Source: Gimesia sp.
Lineage (GTDB): Bacteria > Planctomycetota > Planctomycetia > Planctomycetales > Planctomycetaceae
Reading direction: 5' to 3'
Length of the DNA stretch: 64,000 nt
NCBI RefSeq assembly: GCF_040219335.1
Contig: NZ_JAVJSQ010000003.1
Coordinates: forward strand, 1-64,000
Shown: positions 47,409-57,854 of the stretch, piece by piece
Numbering within the stretch: position 1 is the stretch's first letter
Layout of the letters: each line of letters starts with the position of its first letter
Program-made: the position numbers and the translations under genes
The notes under the pieces: model-generated
Told to the model about the DNA's origin: nothing
Database searches by the model: none
The model's input: the letters and a program-made list of their open reading frames with translations, nothing else

Positions 47409-47487
47409 ACTTCATCTGTTGAAGTACACATTATTAGATTCACACCGCCGATTCTCGAATCGTTCTCGAAAACCGGCGGTGTATTTC
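47409..47487 (+). terminator. Tandem hairpins after the Gfo/Idh/MocA gene
   Basis: ACTTCA/TGAAGT (47409-47425) is followed by a 9-bp perfect stem ACACCGCCG (47442-47450)/CGGCGGTGT (47474-47482) with a 23-base loop, then ATTTCTT. They begin a few bases past the stop codon. The T-run is short, so termination efficiency is uncertain. Confidence 0.5.
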
Positions 47488-47632
47488 TTGGTATACTGCT
47501 GAAAATGAAGTAATCTGAGCCTGATTCCCGGGCAATTGAGCCCGAATCTTTAATCACTCCGACCTGAACCGGTAACAATAAGCGGTCCGGTTCTGAAAAA
47601 CGGCTCTGCCCAGTCTCTGATAAGCTAAGCTC

Positions 47633-48472
47633 ATGCTCGAAAATCTGCCTCTCCAATCAGTAAAATATAAGGGACTCACCATCGAGGGGTATTCCCGCGC
47701 TGCAGTACAGAGTTACTGGAGGATTCCCGAGCTGAAACTTGGCTTTGACCTGGGGGCCAGCCCCTGGTCGTTTATGGGAACGTCGGTGTATTTCATTTCT
47801 CATGCGCATCTGGATCACATGGCAGCGCTGCCCGCGTACGTGGCCCGACGGCGGATGATGAAAATGAGTCCGCCCACAATCTATCTGCCCGAAGAAGTCG
47901 TCGATCCCGTCTGGAAAATGCTCCGCAGCTGGCACAAACTGGACCGGGGCCGCATGGACTGTGAACTCATCGGCATGAAAGACGGCGAAGACATTCAGCT
48001 GACCCGCGAACATGCAGTCACTGCATTTCAGACCAAGCACACGGTCCCTTCGATCGGATTCCAGGTCTGGGACTGTCGTAAAAAGCTCAAGCCGGAATTC
48101 ATGGGTAAACCGGAAACCGAAATTCGCGATGCGCGGATGGCGGGAGTCGAAGTCAGTGAAGAAATCCGGGTGCCCCTGGTCTGCTACACGGGCGATACCG
48201 CTCCTGCAGGACTGGACCATTTCGAAACCGCTTATGAATCAAAAGTCCTGATCACCGAGATGACGTTCCACCGTCCGGAACATCGGCGGGAACGAATTCA
48301 TAAGTTCGGGCACATGCACCTGGATGATATCATCGAACGCGCCGACCGTTTTAAGAACGAGTTACTGATTCTCGCGCATTTCAGTACGCGCTACCACGAT
48401 AATCAGGTGCTCAACGCGGTCAAAAAACGGGTTCCCGAGGATTTACTCGAGCGCATCCATCTCTGGCTGTAA
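47633..48472 (+). CDS. Metallo-beta-lactamase-fold RNase Z-like protein (plant TRZ1-type)
   Basis: A 279-residue MBL-fold hydrolase. The metal motif HAHLDH is at about 58-63, and the later ligands appear in '[14 protein letters not shown]', 'CYTGDTAP', 'EMTFH', 'FGHMHLDDI' and 'LAHFSTRY' (final His). Length and phrases such as '[19 protein letters not shown]' and '[27 protein letters not shown]' resemble short plant tRNase Z (TRZ1-like) more than the usual bacterial RNase Z. A role in tRNA 3'-end processing is therefore plausible but not proven. Single gene, ending at a shared terminator. Confidence 0.8.
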   Translation: MLENLPLQSVKYKGLTIEGYSRAAVQSYWRIPELKLGFDLGASPWSFMGTSVYFISHAHLDHMAALPAYVARRRMMKMSPPTIYLPEEVVDPVWKMLRSWHKLDRGRMDCELIGMKDGEDIQLTREHAVTAFQTKHTVPSIGFQVWDCRKKLKPEFMGKPETEIRDARMAGVEVSEEIRVPLVCYTGDTAPAGLDHFETAYESKVLITEMTFHRPEHRRERIHKFGHMHLDDIIERADRFKNELLILAHFSTRYHDNQVLNAVKKRVPEDLLERIHLWL

Positions 48473-48517
48473 TTTACCCGGCCTCGATTGACTGTGAGAC
48501 TCTGACAGCAGATCTGT

Positions 48518-48557
48518 AAAAAAAGGCCTGGAAGGGATCGCCCCTCCAGGCCTTTTC
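48518..48557. terminator. Bidirectional intrinsic terminator
   Basis: A near-perfect 12-bp stem (GGCCTGGAAGGG, one A-C mismatch) with an ATCG loop at 48525-48552 is flanked by A6-7 on the left and TTTTC on the right. It sits between the RNase Z-like gene (stop 48472) and the convergent oxidoreductase gene (stop 48572). Confidence 0.88.
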
Positions 48558-48571
48558 TGTGCAGTCAACGT

Positions 48572-49945
48572 TTATGCGTTGATTTCGTAGCCTTTCCGCT
48601 GCTCACGGCTCTGCCACTGGTTGGCTTCATCATCGCCAATGATCTGTTCCGTCTGGGGATCCCATTTCAACGATCGATTCAGGCGAATCGCAATGTTGGC
48701 CAGGTGACAGGTGGTGATTGCGCGGTGGTGCGTCATCACATCTGAGATTGGCTGCTCACGGGCATCGACACATTCATAGAAGTTCCGCATGTGATCGCCG
48801 GGCTGGCGTCCTTTATAGAGTTCCTTGATAGTATCGCTGGAAAGTGGATTGTCTTTCAGGTCTTCCACCGGCTTTCCGGTCAGATCGCCGCGGCTGACAA
48901 ACATCCGCCCCTTGGTTCCGCTAAACAGAATTCCGTTGCGGCCATCGCTTTTGATCGTCATCTTCACATCATTCGGGAAGGTCGCCTGAACTTCAAACTT
49001 GGAAGCCACATTGTATTCATCATCCTTGGTCGGCATACCGTCTTTGAGAGGAACCGGATGCACTGCGGAAATCGGTACGACCTGGGTCGGTCCGGAATGA
49101 TCCATGCCAATCCCCCACTGGGCGATATCCACATGATGTGCGCCCCAGTCGGTCATTTTGCCACCGGAATACTCATACCACCAGCGGAATTCGTAATGGC
49201 AACGGGTTTTAGGACGTCCGTCGGCTGATTTCCAGCGGTAATCCGTCATAGGTGCCTGGCCCAGCCATTTGTCCCAGTTCAGAGTTTTGGGAACTTCGGC
49301 CACGGGAATGGAACCGCTGGGGTCGATGCCACCAATCACACATTCCACTTCGGTGATGTCACCCAGGCGCCCTTCCTTGATGATTGCCAGTGCGTTCAGG
49401 AACCGCTGATTCATTTCGCTCCGCTGTTGGGTACCGACCTGGAAGACCCGGCCTGTTTCCTTGAGCACTTTGATGATCTGCTTGCCTTCATCAATCGTCA
49501 GAGTCAGCGGTTTTTCACAATAAACGTCCTTGCCGGCTTTCATTGCTTCAATGGCAATTTTGGTGTGCCAGTGGTCGGTCGTTACGATCGTCACGATATC
49601 GATCTCGGGATTTTCCAGGACTTTCTGGTAGTCTTCGAAGACCGCGATTTCTTTGTTGTTGCCTTTTTTCCCCTGAATTTCTTTAACCTTGTCGTGTGCT
49701 TTACCGGCGTGTGCTGCATCCACGTCGCAAACGGCAATCACGTCACCGTACTTCATCGCATTCGGACCAACGGCGTTCCAGCGGCTTCCGGTACCGATAC
49801 AGCCTACAACGGGGCGATCATTGGCCGCTTTGAATTTGTAGGCGCTGGCAGGATCAACGCTGAACCAGAAGGGAACGCTGCTTCCCGCGACTGCGGCTGC
49901 TGAGGTTTTCAAAAAGTCGCGACGATTCTGCTTGGAATTACTCAC
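48572..49945 (-). CDS. Tat-exported Gfo/Idh/MocA family oxidoreductase
   Basis: A 457-residue oxidoreductase with a twin-arginine signal ([15 protein letters not shown], about 7-22). The Rossmann domain starts '[13 protein letters not shown]', the second motif is CEKPLTLT (EKP, about 140-147), and the C-terminal domain holds '[18 protein letters not shown]'. Tat export means it folds and binds NAD(P) in the cytoplasm, then acts in the periplasm or another compartment. Such enzymes are numerous in planctomycetes and are thought to act on sugars released by polysaccharide breakdown. Single gene, divergent from dinB. Confidence 0.92.
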   Translation of the reverse strand: MSNSKQNRRDFLKTSAAAVAGSSVPFWFSVDPASAYKFKAANDRPVVGCIGTGSRWNAVGPNAMKYGDVIAVCDVDAAHAGKAHDKVKEIQGKKGNNKEIAVFEDYQKVLENPEIDIVTIVTTDHWHTKIAIEAMKAGKDVYCEKPLTLTIDEGKQIIKVLKETGRVFQVGTQQRSEMNQRFLNALAIIKEGRLGDITEVECVIGGIDPSGSIPVAEVPKTLNWDKWLGQAPMTDYRWKSADGRPKTRCHYEFRWWYEYSGGKMTDWGAHHVDIAQWGIGMDHSGPTQVVPISAVHPVPLKDGMPTKDDEYNVASKFEVQATFPNDVKMTIKSDGRNGILFSGTKGRMFVSRGDLTGKPVEDLKDNPLSSDTIKELYKGRQPGDHMRNFYECVDAREQPISDVMTHHRAITTCHLANIAIRLNRSLKWDPQTEQIIGDDEANQWQSREQRKGYEINA

Positions 49946-50222
49946 TGAAGACTCCTTATCTACATGGAAGGGTGCGCGCCGATTTCAGGAATGGAATCAC
50001 GCAGGTGCAGGATGATTGATCAATAGATCCATTATAAGGAACTCGGAATCGGCAATGCAAAGATCAAGACTGCTTTATGTCTGTTTTCTTCATACGACTT
50101 GTCCGGGGTTCCTGATAGAATGAAAGTATCAAAAAGTGCCGTCACCTCGCTTTTACTGATCGAACGTGGCGATCCCGGTTTTATAAAAGACCCTAACATA
50201 TTTTCTTGCCTGAAACGGTAGC

Positions 50223-51416
50223 ATGCGCACCATCCTGCACGTGGATATGGACGCCTTTTACGCGTCCATCGAAGAACGGGACCACCCGGAACTCAAAGGG
50301 CAGCCGATTATTGTCGGCGGTCGGGCCGAGTCACGTGGTGTCGTTTCCGCTGCCAACTATGCAGCGCGCAAATTCGGCGTTCACAGTGCCATGCCGATGA
50401 AAACCGCCCGCTCACTCTGCCCCCACGCACACTATTTTCCGGTCCGGATGAAAGATTATGCAGCCGTCTCCCATACACTGCAGCAGATCTTCCAGCGTTT
50501 TACACCCCTGGTTGAACCGTTGTCCCTGGATGAAGCATTCCTGGATGTGACGGGAAGTGAACTGCTCTTCGGCACGGGGGCAGAAATAGCGCGCACGATC
50601 AAGCGCGAAGTTCAGGAAACGTTACACCTGATCGCGTCCGTGGGAGTCGCACCGAACAAATTCCTCGCGAAAATTGCCAGCGATGCGGACAAACCGGATG
50701 GTCTGGTGATTGTCGCGCCTGACCGCATTCATGAATTTCTCGATCCACTCCCCATTTCCCGCATCTGGGGCATTGGGAAGGTCGCCACCCGCCGCTTTAA
50801 CCAACTGGGAATTCAAACCGTCGCTCAATTACGGGCCCTCGAACCGAAATTACTCACGGAACTGTTCGGCGAACAGGGTGCGCACCTCTGGAAGCTGTCA
50901 CAGGGGCACGATGAGCGTCCCGTGGTGCCGGAACGCCAGGCCAAATCCATTTCGCGCGAAACCACTTTTTCCCGCGATGTGACCGATCTGGAAATCCTCA
51001 AGTCCGTTCTGATTGAACTGGTAGAAGACGTGGCTCGTCGGCTCCGTAAAAACCAGTTGCGCGGAAAAACGATTCAGCTCAAAATCAGGTATGATGACTT
51101 CTCGACCTTTACGCGGGCATCGACCATTGCGCAACCGACGGACATCACCCGCGATATCCAGTCCGCCGCTCTGCAGATGCTGGAACACCGACTGCCGGCC
51201 CGCCGGCTGTCAATTCGACTGATTGGAGTCGGCGTTTCCGGTTTCGATCAGAGCGCCGTTCAGCAGCGCAGTCTGTTTGATGAAGAGGATCAACAGAAGC
51301 ACTCCCGACTGGACCAGATCAAAGATCAGATCGCCGACCGTTTCGGAATGGATTCACTGAAACGCGGCAATCGCATTTTAAATGATATGCAAGATGAATC
51401 AGCGGAAGCGGACTGA
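50223..51416 (+). CDS. dinB: DNA polymerase IV (Y-family, DinB)
   Basis: A 397-residue translesion polymerase. The start 'ILHVDMDAFYASIE' contributes the first metal Asp, 'LSLDEAFLDVT' (about 100-110) the second metal centre, and 'ASVGVAPNKFLAKIASD' is the family core. The HhH region 'ISRIWGIGKVATRRFNQLGI' and a little-finger domain follow. Near the C-terminus QRSLF is a sliding-clamp-binding motif. Cytoplasmic. It converges with a sulfatase gene (21-bp gap). I found no obvious LexA box upstream, though LexA boxes vary in planctomycetes. Confidence 0.95.
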   Translation: MRTILHVDMDAFYASIEERDHPELKGQPIIVGGRAESRGVVSAANYAARKFGVHSAMPMKTARSLCPHAHYFPVRMKDYAAVSHTLQQIFQRFTPLVEPLSLDEAFLDVTGSELLFGTGAEIARTIKREVQETLHLIASVGVAPNKFLAKIASDADKPDGLVIVAPDRIHEFLDPLPISRIWGIGKVATRRFNQLGIQTVAQLRALEPKLLTELFGEQGAHLWKLSQGHDERPVVPERQAKSISRETTFSRDVTDLEILKSVLIELVEDVARRLRKNQLRGKTIQLKIRYDDFSTFTRASTIAQPTDITRDIQSAALQMLEHRLPARRLSIRLIGVGVSGFDQSAVQQRSLFDEEDQQKHSRLDQIKDQIADRFGMDSLKRGNRILNDMQDESAEAD

Positions 51417-51437
51417 GCTCGAATTCCGTTTGTTTCT

Positions 51438-52991
51438 TCAATCTTTGACTGGTGCCCAGCGCAACTTTTGAGTTGTCTTGAATTCGACTTGTCCGTCATT
51501 TTGACTTTGCTGGTCTGGTCGACTGCTGCCCCGGTCGATCAATGCCTGCAGGTCGGCTGTCATCTGTCTGACCCGTTCCGGATGTTTCTGTGACAGATCC
51601 TGCTCCTCCGCAATGTCCGCTTGCAGGTGATAGAGCTCTGCGATGGTCGGCTTGCCGCGCGATTTTTCCAGATTGCGTCCGCCCAGTTTATACACCAGTT
51701 TCCAGGGACCGTCCCGGTAGGCAAATTCACCAAAGTTCGAGTGATTGACCACTGACGCACGTGAGCCGCCTGACGCTTTTCCCTGCAGTGCGGGGAAAAA
51801 GCTGAGACTGTCTTCTGCGCCGGTTGTGGGTAACTTTGTTCCCAACAGATCGGCACTGGTTGCCAGCAGATCCGTCAGGCAGATCAACTGGTCACTGCTG
51901 CTGCCCGCCTGTACTTTTCCGGGCCAGCGTACAACCAGTGGAACACGGTGTCCCCCCTCCCAGACATCGCCTTTATGTCCGCGATAAGGACCGCTGGGGA
52001 GATGACCGGCTTTGATCAAATCTTTCCAGCCCGTATAATGCGAATGGCCATTGTCTGCAGTGAAGATCACTACAGTGTTCTCGCCGAGTCCCGCTCGGTC
52101 AATGGCCTGAATGACCTGACCTGCGGACCAGTCTGTTTCCATCACAAAATCGGCCACGGGGGCGATGCCGCTTTTTCCACGGAAAGGGGGCGAGGGAACG
52201 ACAGGCTCATGAGGAGAGGTCAGCGAAAAATAGAGAAAGAATGGTTCCTGCTGTGCCGCGCGCTGTTCGATGTACTTGACTGCCCGCCGGGTTAATTCGG
52301 GAAGAATTTCCTGCATTTTCCAGCCGGGTGCCGCTGGAGCGCCGGTAAACGCTTTGGGCAGGACAATTCCCTCTGCGGGATCGGGTTGAAATTTGGCCGT
52401 GGGCTGTGGAAAGACCCGGTCGTTTTCAATAAAGGTAAACGGAGGCAGATTCGGCAGATCGACGCCGAAAAAATAATCGAAGCCCCGGTCAACCGGTCCC
52501 CCCGAAATTGGCTTGGTGAAGTCCCATCTCAGTTGCCACTGGCCGTTGCGTTTCTCCGTCATCTGGCTGGGCTGTGGTCCGGGCCAGTTCCAGCCCAGAT
52601 GCCACTTTCCGATGCAGGCGGTTGTGTACCCCTGCGATTTGAGAAATCCGGGGTAGGTGAGCCGATCGGCAGCGATCAGCGGAGGTTCGTAAGCGGCGAT
52701 GACCCATTCCTGCAATCGCGTTCGCCAGGCATAGCGGCCCGTGAGGAGTCCATAGCGGGTAGGAGTACAGACCGCCGAACCACTGTGGGCGTCGGTAAAG
52801 CTCATCCCCTGCTTTACCAGGCGGTCGAGATACGGCGTTGGAATTTTGTTGTCCGGATAGTGTGCCTGGATATCACCCACACCGAAATCATCGGCCAGGA
52901 TGACCACGATATTCGGTTGCTGCTGTTCAGCTGCCGAAAGCAATCCGGGGCTCAGACATAACAAGAGACAACAGACAAGCGGGCGCAACAT
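51438..52991 (-). CDS. Secreted arylsulfatase (CTPTR)
   Basis: A 517-residue sulfatase with signal peptide (about 1-20). Metal site 'VILADDFGVGDIQ', active-site motif C-T-P-T-R-Y-G-L-L-T-G-R at about 74, 'GKWHLGWNWPG', 'SPHEP' and 'TADNGHSHYTGW'. It ends with a low-complexity tail. ATG 52991 has GAGGAG 6 bases upstream and is followed by the signal peptide; the frame is open to 53039 but without a site. Single gene, convergent with dinB. Confidence 0.92.
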   Translation of the reverse strand: MLRPLVCCLLLCLSPGLLSAAEQQQPNIVVILADDFGVGDIQAHYPDNKIPTPYLDRLVKQGMSFTDAHSGSAVCTPTRYGLLTGRYAWRTRLQEWVIAAYEPPLIAADRLTYPGFLKSQGYTTACIGKWHLGWNWPGPQPSQMTEKRNGQWQLRWDFTKPISGGPVDRGFDYFFGVDLPNLPPFTFIENDRVFPQPTAKFQPDPAEGIVLPKAFTGAPAAPGWKMQEILPELTRRAVKYIEQRAAQQEPFFLYFSLTSPHEPVVPSPPFRGKSGIAPVADFVMETDWSAGQVIQAIDRAGLGENTVVIFTADNGHSHYTGWKDLIKAGHLPSGPYRGHKGDVWEGGHRVPLVVRWPGKVQAGSSSDQLICLTDLLATSADLLGTKLPTTGAEDSLSFFPALQGKASGGSRASVVNHSNFGEFAYRDGPWKLVYKLGGRNLEKSRGKPTIAELYHLQADIAEEQDLSQKHPERVRQMTADLQALIDRGSSRPDQQSQNDGQVEFKTTQKLRWAPVKD

Positions 52992-53127
52992 GTTAGACTC
53001 CTCAAGACGATCCAGGACAATGAAGCAGGAGATTGCCAACTGCAGCTCGTTGTGAAGCTGACAGAAATTCTCTTATTTATCCTACCGGTTATAAAACGAC
53101 AGCGAAAGCAGGACTGACAGAAAAGTG

Positions 53128-55359
53128 TTAACCAGCTGTCGGGGGAGTGACGCCGACCAGTGACTCGTCTGTCTTCTGGCTCCGGCTACTGAAATGAATC
53201 AGCGCGAATCCGACAACGATGAAACAGAGGGAAACGATCAGCCAGAATAGGGGTAGATGCTTCTGGTCCTGCAGGTTCATGTCCCATTGTGAGAAATATT
53301 GCTGATAGCTGGCGAAGGTGATCAGCAAGCCGTTGTGCAACATGTGCAGCACGATCCCGGGAATCACGCTTCGCGAGAGGACGTTGACATATCCCAAAGA
53401 GATTCCCATGAAGAAGCTGGGAAAAAACCGTTCGATAAACAGGGAATCACGCACGATGACGTGGAACAGCGCGAACAGAAACGCTGAAATGAAGATCGAT
53501 TTGGTACTCGAAAATCGGTTCAACAGACCGCTCAACAGGTAACCACGGAAGAAGAGCTCTTCGCAGATCGCGGGGAGTACCGCCAGGCTGATCAGCTTGA
53601 TCCAGAGAGGTACCAGCTCCAGTTCCAGCTTCATCGAATCGAATAGTTTCGTGAGAACTTCAATGCGATAGTCGGTCAGGGCGAAGATCTCAATCTCGTA
53701 AGCCATCGGCCAGAGCGTGAACCCCAGCAGGACCGCGCCCACGCAGGCCAGCGGTCGGGGGCGATTCCAGCGAAAGCCGGACTTCAGATTCACACCTCCC
53801 AGCCAGGCAAACAACAGCGGGATCAGCAGGAACAGACAGAAGGTGAGTGTACCTGATGCCAGCAGTCGCATCGCCATGGAAAGTTCCTGCAGCCGACTGA
53901 TAAATGCAGCCGACAGGATGAACACCGGAAACAACACCGCCAGACAGAGCACTGCATTATTCAATGCGGGGGCAGCATGGGTTTTGGTGGAACGCTTAAA
54001 AAAATCGCTCCAGGAAGCTTCACTCTGATACAGAATCGTGTCGGTCCCGAAAATCCGGGCGGCCAGACTGAGGGCAACCACGCCGTAGAAGACCGTGGAA
54101 AAGACGGAAACAAAAAACAGAGTGGGTTGTGCCTGATGCAGTAAAAAATCGCGACTGAGCAGTACGATATTCGCCAGGGGAATCACCGCCCAGAGCAGCG
54201 TCATTTTGAGATCGGGCACCAGGCCGATGACCCCGGGGGCCATCGAGATCAGCATCAGGGGAATCAGGTAGGCCTGTGCTTCTTTGAAGCTGCGGGCAAA
54301 GCTGGTGATACAGAGCAGGACCGCAGAGAAGAAGGCGGCGAAGATCAACAGGAGTAACAGAATCTGCAGTAACACGACCGGGGTCAGCCCCTCGCCGAAC
54401 AGCATCCCCTCTAGACCGTTTGCATAAGCGGTCGCGAGCATCGCCACCATATTGACAATGGCCGTCAGCGTCGCCACTGCCAGGACGGCGAAAAACTTGG
54501 AACACAGAATCCACATGCGGGGTAACGGTGCGGCCATTAAGGTTTCCAGTGTTCCGCGTTCGCGTTCGCCGGCTGTCAGGTCAATCGCGGGATAGACGGC
54601 GCCGGTCATCGTCATCAACAGCAGAATCATGGGGACGAACGTCACCAGGGAAGCCCCCTGTCGCATCTCGGACTTTACCGGTTCAAATGTCGCGATGAAC
54701 GGCACGGTGTCGCTTTTTCCCATTTCTGTCAGCAGCTGGTCGCGGTAATTCCAGCGCACGACCTGCAGACGCTTCTCGACATATTCCGCGGCCCGTCGAG
54801 AGTGAGGCGACTGTGCGCCGTAGATAATCTGAAAACGGCCACTGTGTCTTTCGTGGGTCTGATCTGCCTGCGCCGTGTCGATGGGAATATAGCGTACTCC
54901 CACGTCAACCTGACCATCGCGGACCAGTTTGGGAATATTTTGATTTTCACCGGAACTCTCGGCAATCAGAAACTTGATTACCGGGTCGACTTTTTGAAAG
55001 CGGGCCAGGGGCTGCTCGTCGTCAGCTGATTTCTGTTCTACAGGCGACATGCCGGGATTGGTTGCCAGCAGACGGTTCCCCTTGGTGAGCAGGGCGCGAA
55101 ACAGCTGCCCCTCTGATTCGTTGGAGAGAATAATCCGGTATTCCACTTTGCCCAGCTGGCTCATCTGGCTCAAAAAAAACTTCTGCAGCAGTAATCCGAG
55201 CAGTGGATAGACCAGCAGCGGCATCAGGATCAGGGTGATCACAGTCCGGCGGTCGCGAAGAATTTCCCGCAGTTCTTTCTTCAAGAGACCCGAAAAGCGA
55301 AAACCGGTCGTAGGAGTATAGATCCGGTGATCCGAGCCCTGATCGTAGGGCGACACCAT
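53128..55359 (-). CDS. ABC-2 permease (NatB-like) fused to a CPBP intramembrane protease
   Basis: A 743-residue membrane protein with two parts. The first (about 1-490) is an ABC-2/NatB-type permease: cytoplasmic 'LLKKELREILRDRRTVITLILMPL', a periplasmic domain (about 60-225), then six helices including 'AGERERGTLETLMAAPLPRMWILCSKF'. The second part (about 510-730) is a CPBP (CAAX-type) membrane protease with its motifs EELFFRG, FALFH and HMLHNG. ATG 55359 shares one base with the TAA stop of the upstream ATPase gene (TAATG), so translation is coupled. A longer start at 55461 would overlap the ATPase gene and is rejected. Na+ or antibiotic/peptide export is a guess from the Nat-like architecture. 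Confidence 0.85.
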   Translation of the reverse strand: MVSPYDQGSDHRIYTPTTGFRFSGLLKKELREILRDRRTVITLILMPLLVYPLLGLLLQKFFLSQMSQLGKVEYRIILSNESEGQLFRALLTKGNRLLATNPGMSPVEQKSADDEQPLARFQKVDPVIKFLIAESSGENQNIPKLVRDGQVDVGVRYIPIDTAQADQTHERHSGRFQIIYGAQSPHSRRAAEYVEKRLQVVRWNYRDQLLTEMGKSDTVPFIATFEPVKSEMRQGASLVTFVPMILLLMTMTGAVYPAIDLTAGERERGTLETLMAAPLPRMWILCSKFFAVLAVATLTAIVNMVAMLATAYANGLEGMLFGEGLTPVVLLQILLLLLIFAAFFSAVLLCITSFARSFKEAQAYLIPLMLISMAPGVIGLVPDLKMTLLWAVIPLANIVLLSRDFLLHQAQPTLFFVSVFSTVFYGVVALSLAARIFGTDTILYQSEASWSDFFKRSTKTHAAPALNNAVLCLAVLFPVFILSAAFISRLQELSMAMRLLASGTLTFCLFLLIPLLFAWLGGVNLKSGFRWNRPRPLACVGAVLLGFTLWPMAYEIEIFALTDYRIEVLTKLFDSMKLELELVPLWIKLISLAVLPAICEELFFRGYLLSGLLNRFSSTKSIFISAFLFALFHVIVRDSLFIERFFPSFFMGISLGYVNVLSRSVIPGIVLHMLHNGLLITFASYQQYFSQWDMNLQDQKHLPLFWLIVSLCFIVVGFALIHFSSRSQKTDESLVGVTPPTAG

Positions 55360-56135
55360 TAAAGCAGTTCCCCCTGTGCCGCGGCGACTGTTTCCGATGT
55401 TGTCACAGGCGCATCCAGCAGTTGCAGGAAGATCTGGGTTAATGTCTGACAGGATGTGCATTGCTGCAGCTCTTCCAGTGTGCCCTCGTAGCTTTTCTTA
55501 CCCTGGTACAGGAGCCCGAACCGATCGCAGAGCTGCTCGGCTTCATCCAGGCGATGTGTGCAGACGATGACGGCCTTGCCTTCATCGCGGAGATGATCGA
55601 TGTAATCGAAGATCACTTTGCTGCCGACCACATCCAGACCACGCGTCGGTTCATCCATCAGCATCACCGGCGGATCGTGTATCAGGGAACGGGCCAGGTT
55701 CACGCGTTGCTTCTGACCGGTACTCAAAGTGGCAGACCGACGATCGAGGAACTCGGAGAGCCGAAACAGTTCGGACAGTCGCGCGATACGGTCTTCCGCC
55801 TGCGCTGCGGAGACGCCGTAGACGTCGGCGAAAAAAGAGAGGATCTCGCGGGGTGTCAACCACTGGTACAGCCCGGCACTGGTTGAGACGAGGCCGACCC
55901 GCCGTTTGATTTCGTCGGGATGCGTCGAGACGCGAAAGCCTTCGACTTCAGCATCGCCACTGGTCGGTTTGAGCAGGCCGAGAATCATGCGGAGCGTCGT
56001 AGTTTTACCGGCACCATTGGGTCCCAGCAAACCATAGACTTCGCCTGTTTCGACTGCGAACGAAATATGATCGACGGCCAGAACATCCTGTTTTCCGGCT
56101 TCGAAAATACGTGTGAGGTTTTGAACGCGGATCAT
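55359..56135 (-). CDS. ABC transporter ATP-binding protein (NatA-like)
   Basis: A 258-residue ATPase with all motifs intact: Walker [11 protein letters not shown] (about 38-47), Q-loop region '[15 protein letters not shown]' (Gln lies later than usual), signature LSTGQKQRV, Walker [13 protein letters not shown] and switch His in '[10 protein letters not shown]'. It pairs with the fused permease-protease that starts on its stop codon. AAGGG lies upstream of ATG 56135. This is the only complete ABC ATPase in the window. Confidence 0.93.
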   Translation of the reverse strand: MIRVQNLTRIFEAGKQDVLAVDHISFAVETGEVYGLLGPNGAGKTTTLRMILGLLKPTSGDAEVEGFRVSTHPDEIKRRVGLVSTSAGLYQWLTPREILSFFADVYGVSAAQAEDRIARLSELFRLSEFLDRRSATLSTGQKQRVNLARSLIHDPPVMLMDEPTRGLDVVGSKVIFDYIDHLRDEGKAVIVCTHRLDEAEQLCDRFGLLYQGKKSYEGTLEELQQCTSCQTLTQIFLQLLDAPVTTSETVAAAQGELL

Positions 56136-56589
56136 AACGGCCCTTAGTCCTGATTCTAAAAGAACCCCGGGAGCGCACCAGAGGTATCAATGAGAATTCA
56201 AAGGCGGATCATCGCTTGAATTCATTAGAACCAGAAACACTTGAAACTTCAGATTGGAAGAGCTGGCCTGCCTGAATCATGTTAAATTCACTGGAAGTGC
56301 GAATAGAAATGCTGGCGCATAAATAACCTGATTCGGAACTGGTCCATCTTAACAAATCAAAAGTCAATCTGTCACCTGTGAAAACAGGTTTCCTGAACGG
56401 AAGGCGGGAATGCATCCTCTTCTATGAATATTTGAATATCTACCACCGGGTATTTTAGTAAACAAAACTTTGAAGCCAGACTCTGCTTGCAGACCGTTCT
56501 CATCAAACACACAATAGAACCGAAATACTTACTTCAAGCTGCTCAGATTATCCGTATCATTCCATTCCCGTTTGAAAGCCGTTTCCGAA
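56136..56589. other. Intergenic, no gene recognised
   Basis: About 450 bp between the divergent ABC ATPase gene and a propeller gene; AT-rich at 56420-56530. Frames are short. Promoters for both genes are expected here but could not be placed. Confidence 0.35.
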
Positions 56590-57840
56590 ATGAGATGCTT
56601 CACCCGCCAGATCGTACTGAATCTTCTGTTCTACCTGTTTGCGTCCAGCCTGTTTGCCGCTGATGACTGGCGCGTGTGGCGCGGGCCCACGGGAAACGGG
56701 GTGGCGGCTGCCGGACAAACACCACCAGTCAAGTGGTCGGAAACGGAAAACATTCACTGGAAAACCCCACTGCCCGGACGGGGCCATGCCTCGCCGATTG
56801 TGGTTAACGACCGAGTACTGATTGCGACCGCTGATGAGTCACAGGAAATCCAGTCGGTGGTTTGTCTCGCCCGGGATTCGGGGAGGATTCTCTGGAAGAC
56901 CAACGTCAACCGGGGTGGTTTCGCTCCCAAAATCCATCAGAAGAATACCCACGCTTCTCCCACACTTGCTTCGAATGGCGAACTGGTTTTCGCGGCCTTC
57001 CCGCATCATGAAAGTATTCAACTCACGGCACTCGATCTGGATGGGAAACAGCGCTGGCAGATCCGGGCGGGAGGCTTTCTGCCCAGGGCGTATCAGTTCG
57101 GCTATGGTCCTTCCCCACTTCTCTATGAGAATACTGTGATTGTGGCAGCCGAATATGAAAAGAACGGTTACCTGGCTGCCTTTGATCAACAGACGGGCAA
57201 AGAAGTCTGGCGTCTCGATCGCCCCGAGAAAATTAATTTCTCGACGCCCATTGTTACCCGCATCGCTGGTCGGGACCAGCTGCTGCACAGCGGCAACTCG
57301 CGGGTTGCGAGTTTCGATCCGCGAACTGGTCGCGAGATCTGGTCGGTCCCTGCTCCCTGGATTGTCAGTTGTGGCACCATGGTCTGGGATCAGGAACTTG
57401 TCTTCGCCAGCGGTGGTTTCCCGACGAAGGGAACCATCGCGGTGAAAGCAGATGGTTCGGACAAGGTCGCCTGGACGAACCGCGTTAAATGCTATGAGCA
57501 ATCGATGCTGGCTGCGAATGGATATCTCTACGCGGTCGATGACAACGGCATCGCCTACTGCTGGGATGCACAGACCGGGAAAGAGATGTGGAAGCATCGC
57601 CTGGGCGGGAAAGTCTCTTCCTCACTGGTCCTCGCGAACGGCAATCTGTATCTGACGAACGAACGGGGGACTACGTTTGTCTTTCGTTCGAATCCTCAGA
57701 AATTTGAACTGCTGGCAGAAAACCAGCTTGGCGACGAAGGTTTTGCTTCGCCAGCAATCTGCGGCAGTCAGATCTTTCATCGAGCAGCCGGACGTGCCTC
57801 GGGAGAACGGCAGGACGTGCTCTACTGCATCGGCAAATAG
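56590..57840 (+). CDS. Secreted PQQ-type beta-propeller protein
   Basis: A 416-residue protein with signal peptide (about 1-24, cleavage near FAADDWRVW). Mature start 'DWRVWRGPTGNGV' resembles the other propeller in this window (10617-11825). Blades carry the WxxxxG-type repeats 'GRILWKTNV', 'GKQRWQIRA', 'GKEVWRLDR', 'GREIWSVPA', 'GKEMWKHRL'. The usual PQQ-dehydrogenase catalytic Asp/Glu-Asn set is not evident, so a binding or assembly role is inferred. ATG 56590 is chosen over a TTG at 56572. It converges on the next gene (14-bp gap). Confidence 0.82.
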   Translation: MRCFTRQIVLNLLFYLFASSLFAADDWRVWRGPTGNGVAAAGQTPPVKWSETENIHWKTPLPGRGHASPIVVNDRVLIATADESQEIQSVVCLARDSGRILWKTNVNRGGFAPKIHQKNTHASPTLASNGELVFAAFPHHESIQLTALDLDGKQRWQIRAGGFLPRAYQFGYGPSPLLYENTVIVAAEYEKNGYLAAFDQQTGKEVWRLDRPEKINFSTPIVTRIAGRDQLLHSGNSRVASFDPRTGREIWSVPAPWIVSCGTMVWDQELVFASGGFPTKGTIAVKADGSDKVAWTNRVKCYEQSMLAANGYLYAVDDNGIAYCWDAQTGKEMWKHRLGGKVSSSLVLANGNLYLTNERGTTFVFRSNPQKFELLAENQLGDEGFASPAICGSQIFHRAAGRASGERQDVLYCIGK

Positions 57841-57854
57841 ACTCTGGTCAGACT

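Noticed and set aside
55360-55461. Longer N-terminus for the permease-CPBP fusion
   Set aside because: It would overlap the ATPase gene by about 100 bases, and the TAATG junction gives a better start at 55359.
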